A DNA stretch of 9,214 nt from JBBSIG01 sp038232215 (lineage in GTDB: Bacteria > Actinomycetota > Thermoleophilia > Gaiellales > Gaiellaceae): contig JBBSIG010000094.1 in assembly GCA_038232215.1 (NCBI GenBank), positions 1-9,214 on the forward strand, read 5' to 3'. Every line of letters begins with the position of its first letter. Positions within the stretch are counted from its first letter, which is position 1. This document shows positions 1 through 6,774 of this stretch, one piece after another. The notes beneath the pieces are model-generated. The model ran no database searches, was not told where the DNA came from, and saw only the letters and a program-made list of their open reading frames with translations. The position numbers and the translations under genes were made by a program.

Positions 1-106
1 CGCCGACACGATGATGCCCGAGGCCTTCGAGCACAGCGGCGCCTTCGTCGGGCTGGTGACGCTCGCCGGGTTCGCGTGTGCGTTCCTGCTCTCGACGCTC
101 GAGTAG
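1..106 (+). CDS. ZIP-family metal transporter, C-terminal fragment
   Basis: Only the last 34 codons are present. The frame opens at base 2 and ends at TAG 104-106; the gene begins outside the window. The visible peptide starts ADTMMPEAFEHSGAFVGL and continues into a hydrophobic helix (about LVTLAGFACAFLLS) ending in LE. A loop with PEAFEH followed by a terminal helix of the form GFxxAFxLSxLE is characteristic of the last transmembrane segment of ZIP (Zrt/Irt-like) divalent metal transporters, which move Zn or similar ions into the cytoplasm. The metal cannot be told from this end piece. It is followed by a 175-bp gap, so it is probably not in the operon that starts at 282. The assignment rests on a short but distinctive stretch. 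Confidence 0.7.
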   Translation, partial: ADTMMPEAFEHSGAFVGLVTLAGFACAFLLSTLE

Positions 107-281
107 GCGGCGTGCGGCGTCCGGCGCCAGAAGACGAGGGCAAGCCAGCCGACGGGAGCGCCGGCGACGGGGAAGGTTCAGCGGCAGCAGGGTCGGTGAA
201 GTTCGGACTACGAAGAAAGAGCGGAGCGCGCCTCGACACGCGCTCGAGCGATTGCGAGCCAGCGACTGAACGGGAGGAACG
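107..281. other. Intergenic leader between ZIP gene and ThDP-enzyme gene
   Basis: This 175-bp stretch holds no convincing gene; the short frames here overlap each other and resemble no protein. It presumably carries the promoter of the downstream operon, but I see no confident -35/-10 pair. Its structured part is at 224-259. GAGCGCG (224-230) pairs with CGCGCTC (239-245) across an 8-nt loop. CGCTCGAGCG at 241-250 is a perfect palindrome. GCTCG (242-246) can also pair with CGAGC (255-259), which excludes the first hairpin. No T-run follows, so it is not a classical intrinsic terminator for the ZIP gene. Confidence 0.5.
272..278 (+). promoter_or_regulatory. Shine-Dalgarno of the ThDP-enzyme gene
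   Basis: GGGAGGA lies just before ATG 282, with about 4 nt between the GGGAGG core and the start codon. It supports 282 as the original start, and the peptide that follows (MSTLVSDYILERLTSWGV) matches the usual N-terminus of this family. The site looks intact although the gene behind it is broken. Confidence 0.7.
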
Positions 282-1777
282 ATGTCCACACTCGTCTCCG
301 ACTACATCCTCGAGCGTCTGACGAGCTGGGGCGTGCATCGCGTCTTCGGCTTCCCCGGAGTACGTCCAGGTCTGCATGGACGCGGCCCAGGCGCGGCACC
401 TGGTCGATCGCGCTGTGCGGATCGCGCTCGCCGAGCGGACGGTCGCGACGCTCGTCGTTCCCGGCGACGTGCAGGAGCTCGAGGCGGTGCCGTCGCCGCC
501 GCGCCAGCACGGCGCCGTCTTCTCGAGCGTCGGCTACGTCCGGCCTCGCGTTCTCCCTCCGGAGAGCGAGCTCGAGCGCGCAGCCTCGATTCTGAACGGC
601 GGCGAGCGGGTTGCGATGCTCGTCGGGCAGGGCGCGGCCGGAGCCGCCGACGAGGTGGTCGAGACCGCCGAGCTGCTCGGTGCCGGCATCGCCAAGGCCT
701 TGCTCGGGAAGGCCGCGATCCCTGACGATCTGCCCTTCGTCACGGGCTCGATCGGGCTCCTCGGCACGAGGCCGAGCTACGAGCTGATGGAGAGCTGCGA
801 CACGCTCCTGATGGTCGGCTCCAGCTTCCCGTACTCGGAGTGGCTGCCGAAAGAGGGGCAGGCGCGCGGGGTGCAGATCGACCTCGACCCGAAGATGATC
901 GGGCTGCGCTACCCGATGGACGTGCACCTGGTCGGCGACGCGGCCGAGACGCTGCGCGCGTTGATCCCGCACCTGCGGCGGAAGGACGACCGCTCCTGGC
1001 GGGAGATGCTCGAGCGCGAGATCGAGGAGTGGTGGCGCGTCCTCGGGGAGCGGGCGATGCTCGACGGGGACCCGATCAACCCCCAACGCGTCGCGCACGA
1101 GCTGTCGGCGAGGCTGCCGGACGACTGCATCCTCTGTGCCGACTCCGGCTCCCTCGACGAACTGGTGGGCCCGCTACCTGAAGGTCAGACGCGGGATGAT
1201 GGCGTCGCTCTCCGGCACGCTGGCCACGATGGGGCCCGCGGTGCCCTACGCGAACGCGGCCAAGCTCGCGTACCCCGACCGCCCGGTGATCGCGTTCAGC
1301 GGAGACGGTGCGGCGCAGATGATCGGCAACGCGGAGCTCGTGACCACGGCGAAGTACTGGCGCCGGTGGTCGAACCCGACCTTCGTCCTCTGCGTGTTCA
1401 AGAATCGGGACCTGAACCAGGTGACCTGGGAGCAGCGCGTCCTCGCCGGCGACCCGCGCTACGTCGTCTCGCAGGACGTCCCGGACTTCCCCTTCGCGCG
1501 CTACGCGGAGCTTCTCGGCCTGACCGGCGTCACGGTCGACGACCCGGAGGAGCTCGGGGACGCCTGGGAGCGGGTACTCGCGGCCGATCGGCCGGCTCTC
1601 CTGGAGGTCGTGGTCGACCCGGAGGTCCCGCCACTCCCACCGCACATCACCGTCACCCAGGCCGAGAAGATGGCCGAGGCGATGATCGAGGGCGACCCCG
1701 AGCGGGTGGGCGTGCTCGAGAAGTCGCTGCTCGGCAAGCTCGAGGAGCTCAAGGAATCGCTGCCGGGGCGAAGCTGA
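282..1777 (+). pseudogene. ThDP-dependent enzyme (PoxB/acetolactate synthase superfamily), disrupted
   Basis: Three pieces in different frames form one gene. Piece A (282 to about 357) encodes MSTLVSDYILERLTSWGV...FGFPG, the start of the N-terminal ThDP (PYR) domain. Piece B (about 358-1152) resumes at EYVQVC and covers the central domain, including VAMLVGQGA, KALLGKAAIPDDLPFVTGS and SSFPYSEWLPKEGQARGVQ. Piece C (1154-1777) encodes the C-terminal PP domain with STNWWARYLKVRRGMMASL, the ThDP/Mg signature GDGAAQMIGN, NRDLNQVTWEQR and PEVPPLPPHIT. The pieces sum to about 495 residues; from memory the family is near 600, so about 100 residues are missing between A and B. These should include the catalytic glutamate region (HEEMAAF-like) and the GPG loop. 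Between B and C one extra C in CCC (1151-1153) shifts the frame. Translation from 282 would stop at 725. The intact enzyme would use ThDP to decarboxylate or ligate 2-oxoacids; the substrate is unknown. Assembly error is the main alternative to a true pseudogene. Confidence 0.85.
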
Positions 1778-2898
1778 TGGGGACCGCGCTCGCCACCGGG
1801 GTGGGGCAGGCGATCACGTCCGTCGCCGCCCGTGCGTTCACGGTTCCGACCGATGCGCCCGAATCGGACGGGACGATCAGCTGGGACTCGACGACGCTCG
1901 TCGTCTGCCAGCTGCAGGCGGGTGACGAGACCGGCCTCGGCTACAGCTACGCCGACGCGGGCGCGGCCGGCCTCATCGAGCGGAAGCTCGCTCCGCTGCT
2001 CGAGGGCGAGGACCCGTTCGCGATCGGCGCGCTGTGGCACGCGCTGGGCGCGGCCCTGCGAAACGTGGGCAGACCGGGGATCGGCTTCATGGCGCTCTCA
2101 GCGGTCGACATCGCACTCTGGGACCTGAAGGCGCGGCTCCTCGAGCTCCCGCTCGTCGCGCTCCTGCCGCGGGCCCGGGACGCCGCTCCGATCTACGGCA
2201 GCGGCGGCTTCACCTCGTACTCGCCAGCGCGGCTGCGCGAGCAGCTCGGTGGCTGGGTCGAGGAGGGGATCCCGCGCGTGAAGATGAAGGTCTCGCGCAA
2301 TCCGGCCGACGATCCGGCGCGACTGACGGCGGTCCGCGAGGCGATCGGCCCGGAGACCGAGCTGCTCGTCGACTCGAACGGCGCGCTCACGCGCAAGCAG
2401 GCCCTGCTATGGGCGGACCGCTTCGCCGCCGAGTGGCAGGTGAGCTGGTACGAGGAGCCCGTCAGCTCGGCCGACCTCACCGGGCTGCGACTGCTGCGGG
2501 ACCGGGCGCCGGCCGGCCTGGACATCGCGGCGGGCGAGTACGCCTTCGTGCCGGCGGACTTCCGCAACCTGATCGAGGCCGGAGCGGTCGACTGCCTGCA
2601 GGCCGACGCCACCCGCTGCGGCGGGATCACCGGGTTCCTGCAGGCCGGCCACCTCGCCGCCGCGCACGAGCTCGACCTCTCCGGTCACACCGCGCCGCAG
2701 GTCCACGCGCACGCCTGCTGCGCCGTCCCCCGGCTCCGTCACCTCGAGTACTTCCACGATCACGTCCGGGTGGAACGACTCCTCTTCGACGGCGTCCTGG
2801 AGCCGGAAGGCGGCTGCCTCGTTCCGGACCGCTCGCGCCCGGGTCTCGGTCTGGCGCTCAAGGAGGCGGACGCTGCGGAGTACGAGGTGCGGACGTGA
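1777..2898 (+). CDS. Enolase-superfamily enzyme, mandelate racemase-like
   Basis: The protein has 373 residues. It abstracts the proton alpha to a carboxylate, giving racemisation or dehydration of a hydroxy or sugar acid; the substrate is not identifiable. The N-terminal capping domain spans about 1-130 and the barrel follows. Every mandelate racemase catalytic position has a counterpart: KMK at 169-171 (K171 as base), D199 and N201 in VDSN, E226 in WYEEP, E254 in AGEY (Mg ligands D199, E226, E254), D277 in QADATRCGG, H304 in SGHT (His-Asp dyad) and E324 in HLEYF. The D277/H304/E324 spacing equals that of mandelate racemase D270/H297/E317. ATG 1777 shares its A with the TGA of the ThDP gene (TGATG), implying translational coupling. 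The same frame is open upstream to 376, but that part is ThDP-enzyme sequence, partly out of frame. The stop overlaps the next gene by 4 nt. Confidence 0.9.
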   Translation: MGTALATGVGQAITSVAARAFTVPTDAPESDGTISWDSTTLVVCQLQAGDETGLGYSYADAGAAGLIERKLAPLLEGEDPFAIGALWHALGAALRNVGRPGIGFMALSAVDIALWDLKARLLELPLVALLPRARDAAPIYGSGGFTSYSPARLREQLGGWVEEGIPRVKMKVSRNPADDPARLTAVREAIGPETELLVDSNGALTRKQALLWADRFAAEWQVSWYEEPVSSADLTGLRLLRDRAPAGLDIAAGEYAFVPADFRNLIEAGAVDCLQADATRCGGITGFLQAGHLAAAHELDLSGHTAPQVHAHACCAVPRLRHLEYFHDHVRVERLLFDGVLEPEGGCLVPDRSRPGLGLALKEADAAEYEVRT

Positions 2899-5800
2899 CG
2901 CGCCTGACTCGCGCCGGCGGGATGGGCCTCCCGGCGAAGCGGACGCCGGCGCACTCCGGGGCGATCGACGTCCGTGAGCTCGCGCAGGAGCTGCACGCGC
3001 GCGTCAGCGGGGAGGTCCGCTTCGGCCGGGGGAGCCGCGCCCTCTATGCGACCGACGGCTCCAACTTCCGGCAGGTGCCGATCGGCGTCGTCGTCCCGAA
3101 GACGACGCACGACGTCGTGGCAACCCTCGCGGTGTGCCGCGAGCACGGCGCGCCGGTCGTCGCGCGCGGCGCCGGCACGAGCCTCTCCGGAGAGACCGTC
3201 AACGTCGCCGTCGTGATCGACTTCTCGAAGTACCTCCACGATCGGATCGAGATCGACGCCGAGCGCCGGCTCGCGCGCGTCCTCCCAGGTGTCATCCTCG
3301 ACGACCTGCGGGGCCGGGCCGCCGAGCACGGTCTCACCTTCGGCCCCGACCCGTCGACGCACAGCCACTGCACGATCGGCGGGATGCTCGGGAACAACTC
3401 CTGCGGCATCCACTCGGTGATGGCGGCGCTCGCGGGCAACGGCGCGCGCACCTCCGACAACGTCGAGTCTCTCCGCGTCCTCACCTACGACGGGCTCGAG
3501 CTGGAGGTCGGCGAGACGCCGGACGACGAGCTCGAGGCGATCATCGGCGCAGGCGGACGGCGGGGCGAGATCTACCGCGCCCTCCGCGATCTGCGTGACC
3601 GCTACGCCGGTTTGATCCGCGAGCGGTTCCCGGACATCCCGCGCCGCGTGTCCGGCTACAACCTCGACGATCTGCTGCCCGAGAACGGCTTCCAGGTCGC
3701 CCGCGCGCTCGTCGGCAGCGAGGGAACCTGCGTCGCCGTCCTGGAGGCGACGCTGAAGTTGATTCCGAATCCGCAGGCTCGGAGCGTCGTCGCAGTCGGC
3801 TACGACAACGTCTTCTCCGCCGGCGACCACGTCCCGCTCGTCATGGCGCACGACCCGATCGGCTGCGAGGGGATGGACCGGCGGCTGCTGCTCGACGAGC
3901 GCCTGCTCGGCCTGCACCGGGAGGCTCTCCGGCTGCTGCCGGCCGCGGACAACCACGGGTGGCTCCTCGTCGAGTTCGGCGGCGACTCGCAGGAGGAGGC
4001 CGACGAGCGAGCGCGCGAGCTGATAGAGGCGCTGAAGCGAGACGAGGTGGTACCCGAGGACATTCGCCTCTACGCGGACCCGGACGAGCAGCGGAAGCTG
4101 TGGCAGGTACGCGAGGCCGGCCTGGCCGCGACCGCGTTTCCGCCCGCGGACCAAGACCACTGGCCGGGCTGGGAGGACTCCGCGGTGCCGCCGGAACGGG
4201 TCGGGCCGTATCTCCGCGACCTCGACGACCTGTTCGACAAGCACGGACTGCGAGCGGCGCTCTACGGCCATCTCGGTCAGGGCTGCGTCCACTGCCGGAT
4301 CTCGTTCGACCTCGTGACGCCGCAGGGCCTCGCGACCTATCGCTCGTTCATGGAGGAGGCGGCCGATCTCGTCGTCTCCTACGGCGGCTCGCTGTCGGGC
4401 GAGCACGGCGACGGTCAGCAACGGGCCGAGCTCCTGCCGAGGATGTACGGCCCGGAGCTCGTCGAGGCGTTTCGCGAGTTCAAGCGGATCTGGGACCCCC
4501 AGTGGAAGATGAACCCGGGCAAGGTCGTCGACCCGCATCGCTTCGACGAGGATCTCCGGCTCGGCGCCGACTACCACCCCGCTCACCCGGAGACGCACTT
4601 CGCCTACCGTGAGGATCACGGCGACTTCGCCCATGCCGCCTTGCGCTGCGTCGGCGTCGGCAAGTGCCGCGTCGAAGGGGGCCAGGTGATGTGCCCCAGC
4701 TACATGGTGACCCGCGAGGAGAAGCACACCACACGCGGCCGCGCACGGCTGCTCTACGAGATGCTGCAGGGCGAGGTCATCGAAGACGGCTGGCGTAGCG
4801 AAGAGGTGAAGGAGGCGCTCGATCTCTGCCTCGCGTGCAAGGGCTGCACGAACGACTGTCCGGTCAACGTGGACATGCCGACCTACAAGGCCGAGTTCCT
4901 CTCGCACTACTACGACAGGCGCCTCCGACCCCGCCACGCGTACGCCTTCGGCCTGATCGACCAGGCCTCCCGGGTCGCCTCACGGGCGCCGTCGCTCGTC
5001 AACCTCGCGACGAGTACTCCACCGTTCTCGAGCCTGATGAAGCTCGCGGCGGGCATGTCGCCGCGCCGCCGGTTCCCGCAGTATGCGCCCCAGACGCTGA
5101 AGGCCTGGTTCGCCGACCGCGGCGAGCGCAACGTCGGCGCCCCGCGCGTCATCCTCTGGCCGGACACCTTCAACAACTTCTTCCACGTCTCCGTGGGCAT
5201 CGCCGCCGTCGAGGCACTCGAGCACGCCGGCTACCACGTGACGATGCCGGGCATCCATCTCTGCTGCGGTCGGCCGCTGTACGACTACGGCTTCCTGGGG
5301 CTGGCCAAGTCGTACCTCGGCAAGATCCTCGACGAGCTTCGCGACGATGTCCGCGCGGGAGTCGCGATCGTGGCTGTCGAGCCCAGCTGCGCCGCGGTCT
5401 TCAAGGACGAGTTGCGGAAGCTGTTCCCGGACGACGAGGACGCGCGCCGGCTGGCCGGGCAGGTCTACCACTTCAGCGACTTCTTCGAGCAGGTGGCCGG
5501 CGACTACGAGCCGCCGCAGCTCGAGCGCCGCGCCCTGGTGCACGGCCACTGCCACCACAAGGCGACAGGAGGCCTGGAGGGCGAGCTCTCGCTACTGCGG
5601 CGACTCGGGCTCGACCTCGACGCGCCCGAGAGCGGCTGTTGCGGGATGGCCGGCTCGTTCGGGTTCGAGGCCGGTCACTACGACGTCTCGCTCGCCTGCG
5701 GAGAGCGGGTCCTGCTCCCGAAGGTGCGCGAAATCTCGGACGACACGCTGATCGTCGCCAACGGCTTCTCGTGCAAGACACAGATCGAGCAGGGCGGCAC

Positions 5801-5996
5801 CGGCAGGCGCGCGCTGCACGTGGCGGAGGTGATGAAGCTCGCGCGGGAGCGTCCGTCGTCGCCGGGCCGGCCGGAGGAGCTGCTCCCGCCCGCGCCCGCT
5901 CCGGCTTCGGGGCGCGCGCCGCTCGCCGCACTGTCCGGTGTCGCGCTCGTGGCCGGCGCGGCCGCGTGGTGGTCGAAGGAGAGGAGAAGCAGATGA
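2895..5996 (+). CDS. FAD and Fe-S 2-hydroxyacid dehydrogenase-type protein (GlcD/DLD plus GlpC-like, YdiJ-type)
   Basis: The 1033-residue protein fuses an FAD dehydrogenase to an iron-sulfur electron-transfer module. The FAD_binding_4 domain (about 60-240) has VVVPKTTHDVV, RGAGTSLSGET and GPDPSTHSHCTIGGMLGNNS. The FAD-oxidase C-terminal domain (about 290-545) has GHLGQGCVHC, SGEHGDGQQR and NPGKVVDP. One Fe-S motif has Cys585, Cys591 and Cys600 (CVGVGKC...MCPS); the next is C645-x2-C648-x2-C651-x3-C655-P. Two cysteine-rich CCG domains carry CC at 790-791 and 915-916. This is the YdiJ-like architecture; relatives oxidise D-lactate, D-2-hydroxyglutarate or similar acids. Residues about 1009-1026 are hydrophobic after a Pro/Ala linker and end in KERRSR, suggesting a C-terminal membrane anchor. 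GTG 2895 is chosen because GTGA overlaps the upstream stop; ATG 2922 is the alternative. The stop overlaps the next gene (ATGA). Confidence 0.9.
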   Translation: MTRLTRAGGMGLPAKRTPAHSGAIDVRELAQELHARVSGEVRFGRGSRALYATDGSNFRQVPIGVVVPKTTHDVVATLAVCREHGAPVVARGAGTSLSGETVNVAVVIDFSKYLHDRIEIDAERRLARVLPGVILDDLRGRAAEHGLTFGPDPSTHSHCTIGGMLGNNSCGIHSVMAALAGNGARTSDNVESLRVLTYDGLELEVGETPDDELEAIIGAGGRRGEIYRALRDLRDRYAGLIRERFPDIPRRVSGYNLDDLLPENGFQVARALVGSEGTCVAVLEATLKLIPNPQARSVVAVGYDNVFSAGDHVPLVMAHDPIGCEGMDRRLLLDERLLGLHREALRLLPAADNHGWLLVEFGGDSQEEADERARELIEALKRDEVVPEDIRLYADPDEQRKLWQVREAGLAATAFPPADQDHWPGWEDSAVPPERVGPYLRDLDDLFDKHGLRAALYGHLGQGCVHCRISFDLVTPQGLATYRSFMEEAADLVVSYGGSLSGEHGDGQQRAELLPRMYGPELVEAFREFKRIWDPQWKMNPGKVVDPHRFDEDLRLGADYHPAHPETHFAYREDHGDFAHAALRCVGVGKCRVEGGQVMCPSYMVTREEKHTTRGRARLLYEMLQGEVIEDGWRSEEVKEALDLCLACKGCTNDCPVNVDMPTYKAEFLSHYYDRRLRPRHAYAFGLIDQASRVASRAPSLVNLATSTPPFSSLMKLAAGMSPRRRFPQYAPQTLKAWFADRGERNVGAPRVILWPDTFNNFFHVSVGIAAVEALEHAGYHVTMPGIHLCCGRPLYDYGFLGLAKSYLGKILDELRDDVRAGVAIVAVEPSCAAVFKDELRKLFPDDEDARRLAGQVYHFSDFFEQVAGDYEPPQLERRALVHGHCHHKATGGLEGELSLLRRLGLDLDAPESGCCGMAGSFGFEAGHYDVSLACGERVLLPKVREISDDTLIVANGFSCKTQIEQGGTGRRALHVAEVMKLARERPSSPGRPEELLPPAPAPASGRAPLAALSGVALVAGAAAWWSKERRSR
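5981..5986 (+). promoter_or_regulatory. Shine-Dalgarno of the PPC/DUF296 gene
   Basis: GAGGAG lies 6 nt before ATG 5993, inside the last codons of the oxidoreductase gene. It supports the start that overlaps the upstream TGA by 4 nt. The gene may therefore be both coupled to its neighbour and independently initiated. Confidence 0.65.
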
Positions 5997-6430
5997 GGTC
6001 GAAAGAGCTGACGAGCGGCTCGCTGCGTACGGTGGTACTGATCTTCGACCAGGGAGACGAGGTCGTGAGCGAGCTCTCCCGCTTCGCGCAAGAGGCCGGG
6101 CTGACGGCCGCGAGCTTCCGCGGTATCGGCGCGTTCAGCGACGTCGTCCTCGGCTACTTCGACTGGGAGCAGAAGGAGTACCGGCGCATTCCGCTCGACG
6201 AGCAGGTCGAGGTGACCGGTCTCCTGGGCGACATCGCGGTCGAGGGTGTGACGCCGAAGGTGCACGCCCACGTCGTCGTGGGCCGCTCCGATGGCACGGC
6301 GGCGGCAGGGCACCTCCTCGAGGCGCACGTGCGACCGACGCTCGAGATGGTGCTGGAGGAGACTCCGGCGGAGCTCCGGAAGCGTCACGACCCCGAGACC
6401 GGCCTCGCCCTGATCGATGTCGACGCGTAG
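5993..6430 (+). CDS. PPC/DUF296 (PCC) domain protein
   Basis: The 145-residue protein is almost entirely one PPC (plants and prokaryotes conserved, DUF296) domain. Visible signatures are the N-terminal strand VVLIFDQGDEVVSEL, the FRGIGAFSDVVLGYFD segment, and PKVHAHVVVG (H91, H93) followed by AAAGHLLEAHVRPT (H107, H112). The clustered histidines match the likely metal-binding site of bacterial family members; plant relatives (AHL proteins) pair the domain with AT-hooks. No AT-hook or other DNA-binding segment is present here, so the frequent 'DNA-binding protein' label is unsupported. The bacterial function is not established. ATG 5993 overlaps the upstream TGA (ATGA), giving the protein a strong operon link to the FAD/Fe-S enzyme. 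It might be a small-molecule or metal-binding accessory, but that is a guess. Confidence 0.85.
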   Translation: MRSKELTSGSLRTVVLIFDQGDEVVSELSRFAQEAGLTAASFRGIGAFSDVVLGYFDWEQKEYRRIPLDEQVEVTGLLGDIAVEGVTPKVHAHVVVGRSDGTAAAGHLLEAHVRPTLEMVLEETPAELRKRHDPETGLALIDVDA

Positions 6431-6445
6431 CCCCGGGGCCCCGCT

Positions 6446-6706
6446 GTGACGGACTCGCAGAGCGGCCGGAGCGACGAGCGGACGCTCGCGGCCACCGGCG
6501 TGACGCTCCTCGCGCTGCTCGTCAACATCGGCCTGACGATCGGATTCGGCTTGCACGCCGGGATCTGGTGGCGGATCGCCGCAGCCATCCTCGTACCGAT
6601 CGCCCTGGTGCTGCTGATCGCCGTCGGCAGCCGACGAGGCGACGTCCTGGTCCGGCTCACGCGCTGGGCGACCCGCTACGGCGAAAAACCCCTGCAGTCT
6701 CGATGA
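6446..6706 (+). CDS. Small two-helix membrane protein, unknown function
   Basis: I do not recognise this 86-residue protein. A polar N-terminus (MTDSQSGRSDER) is followed by a hydrophobic helix at about 14-36 (TLLALLVNIGLTIGFGL), a short loop with tryptophans (GIWW) and a second helix at about 43-62 (AAAILVPIALVLLIAVG). The C-terminus is basic (SRRGDVLVRLTRWATRYGEK), so by the positive-inside rule the tail should face the cytoplasm. The GTG start at 6446 lies 15 bp after the PPC gene and has no clear Shine-Dalgarno. It is probably co-transcribed and translated by reinitiation. Coding status rests on the two clean hydrophobic segments and the fit between neighbours. Confidence 0.6.
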   Translation: MTDSQSGRSDERTLAATGVTLLALLVNIGLTIGFGLHAGIWWRIAAAILVPIALVLLIAVGSRRGDVLVRLTRWATRYGEKPLQSR

Positions 6707-6761
6707 GGCGACGCCTCCCCCACCCGAGGGCGGCGTCGTACGTGCCCGGACACCGCGAAGC

Positions 6762-6768
6762 GGAGGTG
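6762..6768 (+). promoter_or_regulatory. Shine-Dalgarno of the ferritin-like gene
   Basis: GGAGGTG lies 6 nt before ATG 6775. It is the most consensus-like ribosome binding site in the window. Combined with the 68-bp gap after the membrane protein gene, it suggests the ferritin-like gene is translated independently and strongly. Confidence 0.75.
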
Positions 6769-6774
6769 TGAGCG

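Noticed and set aside
76..321. Short open frames at 76-321 and 78-269 as small genes
   Set aside because: They overlap one another, the ZIP end and the Shine-Dalgarno and start of the ThDP gene. They lack their own ribosome binding sites and read as low-complexity Arg/Ser/Ala sequence.
1148..1160. Programmed +1 ribosomal frameshift in the ThDP-enzyme gene
   Set aside because: There is no in-frame stop, Shine-Dalgarno-like stimulator or known slippery arrangement at the site. The same gene also carries a large deletion, so a mutation or consensus error is simpler.
2034..2894. Upstream extension of the FAD/Fe-S dehydrogenase frame back to 2034
   Set aside because: The frame is open, but the translation is Arg/Pro/Gly-rich and lies over the well-supported enolase-superfamily gene. 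Family similarity begins only after about residue 30 of the 2895 start.
2760..4937. 725-codon open frame on the minus strand
   Set aside because: It lies antisense to the FAD/Fe-S dehydrogenase. Its translation is low-complexity Arg/Val/Asp-rich sequence with no family resemblance, a typical mirror of high-GC codon use.
6705..6717. GAGGC-GAC-GCCTC hairpin after the small membrane protein as an intrinsic terminator
   Set aside because: The stem is only 5 bp and is followed by C-rich rather than T-rich sequence, so it does not fit an intrinsic terminator.
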